This document shows positions 1 through 9,029 of a stretch of 64,000 nucleotides of DNA, in pieces. Every line of letters begins with the position of its first letter. The first letter of the stretch is position 1. This DNA is from Spiroplasma sp. TIUS-1. GTDB taxonomy: Bacteria > Bacillota_I > Bacilli_A > Mycoplasmatales > Mycoplasmataceae. The notes beneath the pieces were generated by a model that was not told the origin of the DNA, did no database searches, and was given only the letters and a program-made list of their open reading frames with translations. The stretch covers positions 682,001-746,000 of the forward strand of contig NZ_CP048387.1 in assembly GCF_010365785.1 (NCBI RefSeq). Direction: 5' to 3'. The translations under genes and the position numbers were made by a program.

Positions 1-476
1 GTATTGCTAACAAAAAATTCACCACTCATAGTTGCTACTTTTGTTCCAACATATGTAATATCAATTGAAAATTGATTATCACTAACTTTTGATCAAGTTG
101 CTTCAAAAAAAGCTGGATTCAAGATACTATCAATACTAATTATTTTATATATTCTAAGATTTGCAGAAAAAGTATCAAGCATGATTTCTTTTTGTCTTTC
201 ATTTACCGGTTGGCCTAATATCATATCTTTTTCTTCTCAAGTTTTAATATTAAAGTAAAGCTCATCAGTAATATTACCCTTCATATATGGATTAGCAAAT
301 GAAGCAATTTTATTCATTATCAAAGGCACTTGTTTTTTAGTTTCTTCTGATGTCATAAATTTATAACCATTGGCACTATAATACACTTCAACTTCTTTTG
401 GAAAGCAAGACACCAAAGTTAATGAGGTACTTGAAAGAAATATTGTAGCAGCTAATATCTTAAATAATTTTTTCAT
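1..476 (-). CDS. Lipoprotein, 3' end outside window
   Basis: The N terminus is a type II signal peptide: MKKLFK basic start, hydrophobic core, then the lipobox LVSC with Cys at about residue 24. This predicts a diacylglyceryl-anchored surface protein. A good ribosome binding site (AGGAG) precedes the ATG at 476. One in-frame TGA at 237-239 is read as Trp, and the frame stays open to the window edge, so at least 158 residues are present and the C terminus is missing. I do not recognise the mature domain. It lies 11 bases after the ECF S-component gene and shares its cobalamin-riboswitch leader, so it may take part in the same uptake process; that is inference from position only. Confidence 0.75.
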
Positions 477-487
477 ACATCTCTCCT

Positions 488-1012
488 TTAGAATTTGTAT
501 TTTTCACTTAATCTTTCTTTTAAAGAAGTCAAAGGTTTATACAATGTTAAAGCTATTACAAAGTTTGACGTCCCATGAATTACATCAAATGGTAATGATT
601 TAATCCAATAAGCCATAGTTGCTGGGCCATCAAACCCATACATTATATAAAATATTAATGTATCAACTGATCCAAACAAAAAGCCAAATGTTGTATTTAC
701 AGCAACAAAAACTAATCATTGTTTTTCAATAACTTTTTTAAGTAATAAAGTTATCACACATAATAAGGGTCAAATTATTAAATATAAAATAACTCAAGGC
801 ATGAATCCAAATACCAATGCTTCAAGCATTGTAAATACTATACAAATACTTGCACTCATCCATAATGGAAATAACATTACTGAAAAAGATAATAACAACG
901 TGACTAATTCAACATTTGGGATAAAGGCAAGTGCCACTTGTATTGCAAATACTAGTGCAGAATAACAAGCAACTGTTGTAATGTTAATTGTGCTTCTATA
1001 TCTTAATTTCAT
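488..1012 (-). CDS. ECF transporter S component, predicted corrinoid-specific
   Basis: This 174-residue protein has about five to six hydrophobic segments. Its N-terminal pattern (ALVFAIQVALAFIPNVELVT) and C-terminal pattern (LPFDVIHGTSNFVIAL followed by KPL) resemble the ECF_trnsprt S-component family, which binds a vitamin and docks on a shared EcfA1-EcfA2-EcfT module. That module is encoded at 29003-32215. Two in-frame TGA codons are read as Trp. A cobalamin-type riboswitch with its own terminator lies directly upstream (1030-1274), so the likely substrate is cobalamin or a precursor, as for CbrT-like S components. The substrate is inferred from regulation, not from binding residues. The ribosome binding site is weak (GTGGG). 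The lipoprotein gene follows 11 bases later. Confidence 0.72.
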
Positions 1013-1029
1013 CTAACCCACTCTAACAA

Positions 1030-1274
1030 AATAAAAAAACCACCGATATTTAATCGTGGCTTTTTTAATTAGGTATCAAAAGAATATTTCAATGACCATC
1101 TTTTTAACCAGAAAAGAATATCGCTCAAACAAATTGAGCCGGTATACTGACTAAGTTTCACACATCTAACTTCCTTCTCAGATTTACATCCAATGGAATA
1201 ATAGTTAGACAATCCACATCACAGTTGCTGGTACAGTTCAAGATTTTCTTGATTCCCTGACACTCTCTTGTTTA
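1030..1274 (-). promoter_or_regulatory. Cobalamin-type riboswitch with terminator, ahead of ECF S component
   Basis: On the minus strand the aptamer spans about 1274 to 1127. It shows the conserved blocks of the cobalamin family in order: TGTCAGGGAA, then ACCAGCAACTGTGA (the B12-box core), CCATTGG, GAGAAGG and AGTCAGTATACCGGC. Flanking AAACAA and TTTGTTT close the outer stem. A hairpin at about 1085-1118 has a loop containing CTGGT, complementary to ACCAG in the aptamer, which fits the L5-L13 kissing interaction of this class. A terminator follows at 1030-1062 (CCACGAT paired with ATCGGTGG, then a T run). The layout predicts transcription termination when the corrinoid binds. Confidence 0.88.
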
Positions 1275-1290
1275 TTTTTATTTATAAGGT

Positions 1291-1305
1291 TATATTAGCA
1301 TACAA
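1291..1305 (-). promoter_or_regulatory. Promoter core of the ECF S component transcript
   Basis: On the minus strand this reads TTGTATGCTAATATA, an extended -10 element (TGnTAATAT) just ahead of the riboswitch and just after the nrdE terminator. The same string occurs before the nrd riboswitch at 5378-5392. I see no convincing -35 box. Confidence 0.6.
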
Positions 1306-1311
1306 TTTAAC

Positions 1312-1350
1312 AAAAAAATGACTCTTCCAAAAGAAAGAATCATTTTTATT
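1312..1350 (-). terminator. Terminator of the nrdF-nrdI-nrdE operon
   Basis: A hairpin pairs AAAATGATTCTTT with AAGAGTCATTTT and is followed by a T run on the minus strand, 16 bases after the nrdE stop codon. Confidence 0.75.
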
Positions 1351-1365
1351 TTTGAGCAATATTTT

Positions 1366-3525
1366 TTAAATCATACAAGAATCACATTCATAGTTTTCAC
1401 TATCTTGTAATACTTCTTGTCTTATTCTTACATAATAAATTGATGCACAACCTTTTTTGAAAGCATTAATATAAGCTTTATTTAAATCACGAGTTGTAGC
1501 TGTATCTTTCATAAATAATGTTAGTGATATTGCTTGATCTACATGTTGCTGGGCTGCGGCCACAATATCAATAATTGGATCTGGCCCTAACTCATAAGCA
1601 CCCATTGCATAATATTCCATGTTATCAAAACTAATATTATATGCTGGAACATATACCCTACCAATTTTCCCTTCTTTTCTAACTTCAACAGTTGATACAA
1701 CTGGCTGTAAACTTGGTGTACAAGAGGTCAAATAACTTATTGATCCAGTTGGGGCCACAGCTAATAAATGTGAGTTGGCTAGTCCTGATTTTTTAATTTC
1801 ATTTACTAATCCAATTCATTCTTTTTGAGTTGGAATTGCAACACCATATTTTTCAAATAGCTCAATTGTTTTTTGAATTTTAGGTGTTCACTTTAGTTCA
1901 TCACATTTAGTGTATTTTTCAAAATATGAACCATCTTTAAATTTAGATACTCCAAAGTGTTTAAATGATCCATATTTTTTTGCAAGTTTATTTGAAGATC
2001 TAAATGCATGATATGCAACAGTATAAAAAAACATACTTGTAAATTCAACGGCTGTTTCAGATTTATAGTTAACACCATTAGTTGCTAAAAATCCGTGAAG
2101 GTTCATTGCTCCCAGTCCTATTGCATGATTATTGTTGTTACCATTTTTTATTGATGGAGCACAATTTATATTTGAAACTCTTGATACATGATCTAATGAC
2201 GTAATTGCATTTTCAATTAATTCTCCAAACTCTATTCCACTTTTCATTGCTTTATCAATGTTTAAACTACCCAAGTTACAACAAATGTCTTCACCAATTT
2301 TTGTAAATGTTAAATCTTCTGAATACTCACTTGGCGTACTTACTTGAACAATTTCACTACATAAGTTACTCATTATAATACGCCCTGTTTTATCATGAGC
2401 ATTTCTTTTATTGACAGTATCTTCAAATAATAAATAAGGATATCCACTTTCAAAATGAAGTTCAGCAATAGATTGAAATAGTTTACGTGCACTAATGAAA
2501 GTTTTTTTTATATCGTTATTGTCAAGCATTTCATAATATTTTTCTGTAATTGAAATATCTGACATGGGCTTTTTATAGATGCGTTCAACATCATAAGGAC
2601 TAAATAAAGCCATTTGTTCATTTTTTTTGGCTAATTCAAAAGTAATGTCAGGCATTACAATTCCCAATGATAATGATTTGATTCTAATTTTTTCATCAGC
2701 ATTTTCTCTTTTTGAATCCAAAAATTGCATAATGTCTGGATGGTGTGCGCTTAAATAAACTGCTCCCGCTCCTTGTCTCTGTCCAAGTTGATCAGCGTAT
2801 GAAAATGAGTCTTCCAATATTTTCATTACAGGAATAACTCCAGCTGATAGTCCTTCAATATTCTTAATTGGAGCTCCTACCTCTCGTAAATTAGTTAAAC
2901 AAACAGAAACACCTCCACCTCTTTTAGAAAGTTGTAAAGAAGTTGTAACAGCTCTACTAATTGATTCCATATTATCTTCAACACGCAATAAGTAACAAGA
3001 AATATATTCACCTCTTTGTTGTTTACCTGCATTCAAGAATGTTGGCGTTGCTGGCTGATATCTTCCTAGCATTATTTCTTTTAAAGTTGTTTTTGCAATC
3101 TTTAGATCACCATTTCCAAAAAACAAAGCATTCATTAAAACACGATCTGTATAAGTTTCTAAATACATTTTATTATCTTTTGTTTTTAACCCATAGGCAT
3201 TAAAAAATTTTAGTGCTCCCATTAAACTTGGGAATTTAAAATTATATGAATAAGCTAATTTGTTTAGTTCATCAATATCTCTCATTTTATATTTTGATAC
3301 TAATTTTTTATCATAGTACTGGTTTTCTAATAAGTATTCAAAACGCTCCTTAGTGCTTTTAAAACTCATATATTTTGGCATTATATTATTTTCTAAATAA
3401 CTATTTGCTGCTTCTCTATCAAGCGAATAATTGTCTTTACCCTTACTAAAAATTTTTGAACGCGCATTTAATTTTATATATTCGTCATTTTCAATATTTA
3501 ATTTATTTATATTTTCGATTTTCAT
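1366..3525 (-). CDS. nrdE: Ribonucleoside-diphosphate reductase large subunit
   Basis: This 719-residue catalytic subunit reduces ribonucleoside diphosphates to deoxyribonucleotides. Visible features are Cys177 (ISCYLL) and Cys415/416 for the redox pair, the N387-x-C389-x-E391 motif with the thiyl-radical Cys, APTGSISYL near the C terminus, and a C-terminal CDSCMI tail carrying the thioredoxin- or NrdH-facing cysteines. The length is normal for NrdE, and there is no N-terminal ATP cone. TGA codons at 1888-1890 and about 1834 are read as Trp; in the standard code the gene would look broken. The start at 3525 lies two bases after the nrdI stop. It is the last gene of the nrdF-nrdI-nrdE operon behind a cobalamin-type riboswitch. 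Confidence 0.95.
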
Positions 3526-3527
3526 TT

Positions 3528-4025
3528 TTACTCCTTAATTCAAAAATCATTTAAGATTTTTTTTAAATCATCAACGTTTTGTTGTGTTCCTAATAACTCA
3601 AATTGATACAATAGCGGAACATTTAATTTTGTAGATATAATTGGTCCAGCTAACGCAAATGAATCACCAAAGTTTGTATTTCCCGAAGCCATAACTCCAC
3701 GGCATAGACTTCTATTTTTTTTATTATTTAAAAAGTTGATAACTGGTTTAGGTACTGATCCCTTTGTATCAACAACCTTATTTCCATGAATATGACCTCC
3801 ACCATATGTTGGTGTTAGTAATACATATTCATTGTCCACTTGAATACTCTCAGTTTCTTCATTAGGGATTCTAATACTATTAATATTTAATTTCTGCACA
3901 AATCTATGAGTGTTGTTTGATGTAGAAGAAAAATAAACTAATGTTACTTTACCTTTTGGTCTGATGATTTCATCAGCACTGACTTTTTTTAATTCGCTAT
4001 GCATCTTAAAATTCTCAATCGTCAT
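3528..4025 (-). CDS. nrdI: NrdI flavodoxin-like activator
   Basis: NrdI is an FMN protein that supplies the oxidant for activating the NrdF radical; class Ie enzymes need it to form the DOPA radical. The flavodoxin-like phosphate loop is visible as YFSSTSNNTHRF, followed by TPTYGGG and the SGNTNFGDSF segment. The likely start is the ATG at 4025, inside the end of nrdF (11-base overlap), giving 165 residues. An alternative ATG at 4004, giving an MHSELKK start, is also plausible because neither has a clear ribosome binding site. The protein ends in WIKE, through one TGA read as Trp, before TAA at 3528. Confidence 0.92.
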
Positions 4026-5025
4026 CTTCAGTTTCAACAGAAACACCCATTACATATGAAGACCCATTACCAGAAAAGAAATCATGATTTTCATCAGCTC
4101 GTGCTGATAATTGGTTAAATATTTCAGGTTCAACCTTTGTTTCTTCTTCAGTAAATGGTGAATCATATCCAAGGTTTTGTAAAAATTTACCTGCGTTATA
4201 AATACTAAATTTAATTGCTTCATCTGCAATATCAAATCCTTCATATAATTCTTTTAAATATTCTTTTTCTAAATCAATTAGTTCATACATTAAATCAAAC
4301 ACAAACTTCTTCATTTCTTCTTGCTTTTCTTTTGATAAATTTTCTATTTTTCTTTGGTATTTATAACCACTGTAGTAGTTGTGAATTACTTTGTCACGCA
4401 ATATCAGGCGAATTATATCTGATGTATTTGGTAACTTATTTCTAGCAGAAAGATAGAAAGGTAAGTAAAATCCTCCATATAATAAGAAACCTGGCATTAA
4501 CGCTGCAGCTACTTTTGATTTCAATTCATCTTTACCAACATAAAAAGGTATTAAAGCATTTGCACGTTCTTGTAGTGACTTACATCCAACTACTCATTCA
4601 TGTGCTTCTTCAATTTGTTCACTTGAACAAAGTGTTGAAAATATGTTTCCATAGGATCTAGCGTGTACACCAACCATAAATGCAAAGTTTGCATATATTA
4701 CTTGTTCATGATCAGTTTGCGAACTAGGTATTTGAGCTATGTCACCGATTGTCGCTTGAATAGTATCAAGCAATGTTAAACCCGTGAATGTTCTTGTTAT
4801 TAATTGTTGTCATTCTTTTGACAAAGCCCTTCATGATGGTAAGTCATTTGATACTGGTATTTTTTCTGGTAATCAAAAATTTTGAGTAATTCTATTTCAT
4901 ACTTCTAAATCTTTTTCATCATTGATATTATTTCAGTTCACCGATCTTAATGAACCTTTAAAATTGTTTTTAACATACTCAAGTGGAGACACTGAGTTGT
5001 TGTAATATTTTTGGACTTTAGCCAT
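4015..5025 (-). CDS. nrdF: Ribonucleotide reductase small subunit, metal-free class Ie type (VPK)
   Basis: This 336-residue R2-like protein would hold the radical that starts ribonucleotide reduction in NrdE. Aligning by motif, Asp87 (LTLLD), His121 and His215 of the metal site remain. The three other carboxylates are replaced: Val118 in FMVGVHARSY (normally FMExVHA), Pro178 in LMPGFLLYGGF (normally LES) and Lys212 in RDKVIH (normally RDEAVH). This Val-Pro-Lys pattern is the signature of class Ie, described from Mesoplasma florum, where a Tyr modified to DOPA carries the radical without metal. The matching tyrosine here is Tyr125 in HARSY. Several TGA codons encode Trp. The start has a strong ribosome binding site (AAAGGAGGT). 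It is the first gene of the operon and follows the riboswitch at 5115-5353. Confidence 0.95.
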
Positions 5026-5114
5026 ATAACCTCCTTTTTTTATAAAAGGGGACAATTATAGAATTAGTGTTATTAAGTTTCACTATTATTTAATTTATCC
5101 CTAAAATTGGGAAA

Positions 5115-5353
5115 TAAAAAGCACGATTACAAATCGTGGCTTAATTAATTATAGTAAAGACAATATTAAAAATGACTTACACTACTTCTCTCTAGCCAGG
5201 AAAGAATATGTTTTTAATTAATAGGCCGGTATCCTGACTTAGATTCATATGTTTAGCGCCTTCTCGGTTTCCCAATGGATAATGCTAAACAATCCTCATT
5301 ACAGTTGCTGGTACAGTTTGAGATTGACACTCAATTCCCTGACACCTTATTAA
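5115..5353 (-). promoter_or_regulatory. Cobalamin-type riboswitch with terminator, ahead of nrdFIE
   Basis: On the minus strand the aptamer runs from 5353 to about 5215. The conserved blocks are GGTGTCAGGGAA, then ACTGTACCAGCAACTGTAA, TATCCATTGGG, GAGAAGGCG and AAGTCAGGATACCGGCC. TTAATAAGG and CCTATTAA close the outer stem. A hairpin at about 5178-5200 has a CCTGGCTAG loop that can kiss the CCAG of the aptamer. A terminator at 5115-5140 (GCACGATTxxxAATCGTGC type, then T-rich) follows, about 90 bases before nrdF. The architecture predicts that the corrinoid represses the B12-independent reductase by transcription termination. This is better conserved than the copy at 1030-1274. Confidence 0.92.
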
Positions 5354-5377
5354 TTTTTTGCTTTTTTATTTCATAAA

Positions 5378-5392
5378 TATATTAGCATACAA
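5378..5392 (-). promoter_or_regulatory. Promoter core of the nrd operon
   Basis: The minus strand reads TTGTATGCTAATATA, an extended -10 element (TGnTAATAT) located just upstream of the riboswitch. It is identical to the element at 1291-1305, so both transcripts share promoter and riboswitch architecture. Confidence 0.6.
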
Positions 5393-5400
5393 ATAAAATA

Positions 5401-5432
5401 AAAAAAATGATTCCTTTACTAAGAAATCAAAT
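5401..5432 (-). terminator. Terminator of the MBL-fold gene
   Basis: TGATTTC pairs with GGAATCA around an 8-base loop, followed by eight T on the minus strand. It starts four bases after the stop codon of the MBL-fold gene and ends just before the nrd promoter. Confidence 0.75.
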
Positions 5433-5436
5433 TTTT

Positions 5437-6099
5437 TTATTTTATTTTTATAATATTTTCTTTATAAATTTGGTGATCTTTATTATTTAAAACATCTTCT
5501 ATTTTAAATCCTGCTTTTCTATGTCCTGCATAAATTGTTAATCCAAACGAATTGTTAACAATTCAAATTAGAGACTTATTAAATTTTCTAATATTACATC
5601 CGGGCATTCTTTTGTTATGAAATCCTAATGTTTCTAAAAACAGTGTATCTCCTACAAATAGTAATTCTTCAATTTTAAAAAATGCAGTTCCTTTAGAATG
5701 ACCGCCCATCAAATAATAATTCACATTACCTATAAGAGTTGAAACTATTTCTTGCTTATTTTTTAGTGGAATGAAATTTAATGATTTTTCTAAAACATAT
5801 GGATTTTTTTTACTTAGTGAAAAATTCCTCTTTGCTGAAAATACATTCTTAAAATCAGCTTGTCCAATATAAATTTTTAAATCTTTAAAAATTTTTGCAA
5901 TTTCATTTAATCCCAATAAGTGGTCAAAGTGTGAGTGTGACAAAAAAACATCTGTAATTTGAATATTGTTGTTTAAACTGTATTCTATTATTTCTTCACT
6001 AGAACACCCTGTATCAATTAAAACTGCTTTGTTATTTTTTATAATTAAATATGCATGCGCTTCATTTATAAGCTTATTGGTAAATACTTTTAACTCCAT
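5437..6099 (-). CDS. MBL-fold metallohydrolase
   Basis: This 220-residue protein has the metallo-beta-lactamase fold signature HSHFDH (His55, His57, Asp59, His60), then GGHSKGT, GDTLF and a C-terminal GHR motif. These form the usual dinuclear metal site of glyoxalase-II-like hydrolases. The family includes glyoxalase II, persulfide dioxygenase-like and uncharacterised thioesterase-like enzymes, and the sequence alone does not fix the substrate. A TGA at 5563 is read as Trp, which adds about 42 residues, including the GHR motif, that would otherwise be lost. It ends in its own terminator, and an 88-residue membrane protein gene lies three bases upstream. Confidence 0.85.
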
Positions 6100-6102
6100 A
6101 AA

Positions 6103-6369
6103 TTAACTTGTTTGAATAATAAACATTAACGCAGTTATAAACAAAATAACTCCAAATAATGTGACAAAAATTGGAAAGTTCTTTTTAGTAAATTCCCAAA
6201 TTGAATTTGATTCTCTATTTTTTTTGTTCATATATTTATTATTTTGATTGTTAATATGTCAAGTTAGTCAACCAAAAACAACAGCTAATATGAGTCCAAC
6301 AATCATTATCCCTATTCAAATTCAAAATAAATTTGGATCTGTATTTTCTACTTTTCTTAATAAATTCAC
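6103..6369 (-). CDS. Small two-helix membrane protein, GTG start
   Basis: This frame is open only when TGA is read as Trp (four such codons). It encodes 88 residues starting VNLLRKVENTD at a GTG, preceded by GAGAGG at suitable spacing. Two hydrophobic segments are visible, about residues 14-36 (WIWIGIMIVGLILAVVFGW) and 65-85 (PIFVTLFGVILFITALMF), with a charged Asn/Lys-rich linker between. No family is recognised. The start lies two bases after the stop of the 167-residue membrane-anchored protein, and the stop lies three bases before the MBL gene, so the three genes look co-transcribed. A shorter start at 6231 (MNKKNRES) is possible but would lose the first helix. Confidence 0.6.
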
Positions 6370-6371
6370 AA

Positions 6372-6875
6372 CTACCTCTCGAACATTCTATTTTCTAATT
6401 TTAACTCATCTAAAAGAGTTTCTTTTCACTTAATTGTTTCATCAATAGAATCTAACTTTGCAATTAATACAAAGTTTATTTTATTGATTGTGTATTCTTT
6501 TTCTCACAATCAAGAATTTACTTGTTTTGCTAACTTAGTTTCATTTTTTATAATTTCATTTTTCATGTCCAAAACTCATTTGCTAGCATCTTCTGTTGTA
6601 TCGACAAATATAGATTTAAAGTACTCATCATTTTTGGTATCTATTACAAATCCTACAACACCAATTAAATTACTATATTTTTCTAATTTACTTAAATCAA
6701 TATCTTTTGAACCACTTAAAGGATTTTTAATTCTTTCTCGTTTATTTGCCGTTATAGAAAAAATTTTAAATCCAGAGAAGAAAGATCAAAAACCAAGAAC
6801 TATTCCTATTATTGTAAAAATTCCTATAATTGCTCAAGCTCATGTTGGCAATTGTGTATTGGATGTGAAAAACAT
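6372..6875 (-). CDS. Membrane-anchored protein of unknown function
   Basis: With TGA as Trp this is a 167-residue protein starting MFFTSNTQLP, with AGGAG six bases upstream. Residues about 12-35 form one transmembrane segment, followed by a basic stretch (KRERIKNP) and a mostly charged soluble domain of about 120 residues with predicted helices (EIIKNETKLAKQV, DSIDETIKWKETLLDEL). The positive-inside rule places the C-terminal domain in the cytoplasm. I do not recognise the family. The soluble part begins by discussing no known catalytic motif. It opens a three-gene unit with the two-helix protein and the MBL hydrolase. Confidence 0.6.
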
Positions 6876-7123
6876 AAATACTCCTAACTACGTTAATTAT
6901 ATCAACAACGCTTGTTAAAATAAAAAAAGCTAAACTATACCTTTTTTGAATGACTTTAAAATATTGTTATAAAGCCTTATTATAACTTTGTATTCTAAAG
7001 CAGCTAACTTTCTAAGGTATTTTCTTTTTCTCGAATTTTAAAAAAGTAAAACTTATATTAAAAAATAAGACAAACATTAGTTAACTAGTATCTGCCTTAT
7101 TAATTTTTTTATTGTATAAATAT
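6876..7123 (-). other. Intergenic region with hairpins
   Basis: This 248-base gap contains the terminator of the secreted-protein gene (7060-7102) and then the leader of the next operon. A perfect seven-base-pair hairpin (GTTATAA with TTATAAC, around 6965-6985) sits in that leader about 90 bases before the start codon. It is not followed by a T run, so it is not an obvious terminator. I see no gene or recognisable riboswitch here. Confidence 0.4.
7060..7102 (-). terminator. Terminator of the secreted-protein gene
   Basis: AATAAGGCAGAT pairs with ATGTTTGTCTTATT with G-T wobbles, a stem of about 12 pairs, followed by six T on the minus strand. Confidence 0.7.
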
Positions 7124-7936
7124 TTAAATATTATTTGGGTATTTTGCAAAATCGAAACTATATAAAGTGGTATTCAAAACACCATATTCATTGCCATATT
7201 CACTTGGGCTTAAAACCATTTTTAATGTAGTAGTTTCTCCATCTTTCATATTATCTAGATCATTTTGAGTAAATCTTTTACCTGTTTCTGCATTAAACAA
7301 AAGATTCGGTTGAGATTTAAATATTTCTGGCCCAAAAGCTAATGGAGTATATCAACCAAGATGAGCTGTTCTATAAACTTCATAGATTCATATTTTCATT
7401 TGTTCAACAATGCTTTCAATTGTTTCATGATGTCATCTTTCTGGTATATTAATTGGGTAATGAGCATTAGTCAATTCAGAGTTTGACAAGTCTAAATAGT
7501 CATGCTTCATAAAATTGATAAATAGCATTTCTCCAATTAAACCTTTTTCCTTTCCTTCTTCTGACGGAACTACTTTTACTTCAAGAGTTCTTGTACCGGC
7601 TCCAAAGTGCCCCAATACATCTTGCCTGTTTAACTCTCTATTTTCATCAATATTTCAAATATATTCAATATCTATATCATTAAAATTAAGATCATTTGAA
7701 TTTCTTGCTTCATTAATTCCGCGAGCTGCAAACCCTCTTAAAACGAGACTAAAGTAATTAATATCCATTTGATAATATGACATCTCCGGAGAATATGTTA
7801 TGTAATCATTTACTTCGCTAATATCAAAACTTTCAGTAATATCTTTATTAATTATGTTTGTTGAACCTGCAATTACAGGTGCAAAACCAGAAGCACTTAT
7901 TCCTATGCTTCCAATTAAACTTAATAATTTAATCAT
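7124..7936 (-). CDS. Secreted protein with lipoprotein-like signal lacking the Cys
   Basis: This 270-residue protein begins MIKLLSLIGSIGISASGFAP, closely matching the lipoprotein signal peptides typical of Spiroplasma and Mesoplasma. At the cleavage site it reads VIAGS, where relatives have VxAC. It is therefore predicted to be released or loosely bound rather than lipid-anchored; the alternative is a lipoprotein gene that lost its Cys. The mature part is acidic and rich in Asn, Asp and Tyr, with no domain I recognise. A strong ribosome binding site (AAAGGAG) precedes the ATG. Several TGA codons encode Trp (for example IWNIDENR, ERWHHE). It appears monocistronic, with its own terminator. Confidence 0.65.
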
Positions 7937-8101
7937 TTATCTCTCCTTTTTTCTTAACCCACCCTCACCAATTCTTAGTAATATTTTACCATTAATTTAT
8001 GATAAACAAATAAAATTACAATTATGGAAATCAAAATAATACCCAATAATTATCCTTAAGCAATTATTCAAAATATTTACTTTCTATATAACACTGCAAA
8101 A

Positions 8102-8131
8102 TAAAAAAAGCATTTAAAATGCTTTTTTTAT
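8102..8131 (-). terminator. Terminator, usable from both strands
   Basis: AAAAAAAGCATTT and AAATGCTTTTTTT form a symmetric hairpin with A and T runs on both sides, 20 bases after the stop of the gene at 8151-9023. Confidence 0.75.
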
Positions 8132-8150
8132 TTATGTTATTTTTAAAAAT

Positions 8151-9023
8151 TTAAATTTCGAAAAAGTCCACAAATATATGATCATAAATTCTTTCTATTC
8201 AATACAATGTGTGAATTTCTGATCTCTTGAATTTTGTTTTCATTTTTAATTGTAGTAAGTCATAATATTGATTTCAAATTTCTTTATATATAAGTAAAAT
8301 CTCACCATTTAACTTTTCTATATTATTACTTTCTGTACTTGTTAAATCTTTTGAATTTTTAAATACAAAAATACCCTTTTTTGAATTTAAATCTACTTTT
8401 TTAAAATAAACATTTAAGTAGTCGTTCTTAAATTCAGTATCTTCAAACAATGTTTTATTTGAATAATATTGATCTTTTAGTAATTTAACATAATTTGCAT
8501 CAACTTTACTATTTGTACCAACTATTTTGTTAAATGTATTCAAAAATGAAGGTAGTAATAACATGTTCATAGCTATTTCAATAAATGAGGATAAGACAAT
8601 GTTATCTGCAAAAATATTATTTATTTCTACATTAATAAAAACGGCTGTTAAAAAGTTAACTGAAATTATATAAAGTAGAAATGATAAAGGTAAAAAACTT
8701 ACTTCTCTAAAAATTTCCATATCAATTTCATCAATTTTAGTTTTCTTTTTAAAAACTACTAATGATTTGTAATATCAATTCTTTGATAGTCAATTGCTAG
8801 TTGTAAACTTTAATAGTAAATATATTGTTGAACCCAATATTGAGTAATTCAATCAAGCCTGGTTATTATCTTTAAACATTGTTACTTCTAAAATAAAAAA
8901 TATTAAAGCTATTAAAAATACTACCTGATCAACTAAGAACATTGCAAATAGGTATGGTTTTAATTTAAGATAACCACCTGCATATTTTTTTTGTTCTTTT
9001 ATTAATTGCTTCTTTTTGTCCAT
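8151..9023 (-). CDS. Membrane protein of unknown function, four predicted helices
   Basis: Read in code 4, this is 290 residues. A basic N terminus (MDKKKQLIKEQKKYAG) precedes four hydrophobic segments at roughly residues 24-46, 57-75, 104-125 and 132-155 (for example YLFAMFLVDQVVFLIALIFF). A soluble C-terminal half of about 130 residues follows, rich in Lys, Asn and Asp. I do not recognise the family. It starts seven bases after the stop of the 153-residue Cys-containing membrane protein, so the two are probably co-expressed and may form a complex. The ribosome binding site is weak, which fits translational coupling to the upstream gene. Confidence 0.6.
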
Positions 9024-9029
9024 AATAAA

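Noticed and set aside
5115-5353. nrd leader as the 2'-deoxyguanosine riboswitch known from Mesoplasma florum
   Set aside because: The sequence shows the cobalamin core blocks and kissing loop, not the three-way junction of a purine-type aptamer.
6484-6918. Plus-strand open frame of 144 codons
   Set aside because: It lies antisense to the 167-residue code-4 gene at 6372-6875, which has a good ribosome binding site. The plus-strand frame has no such site and an AT-driven composition.
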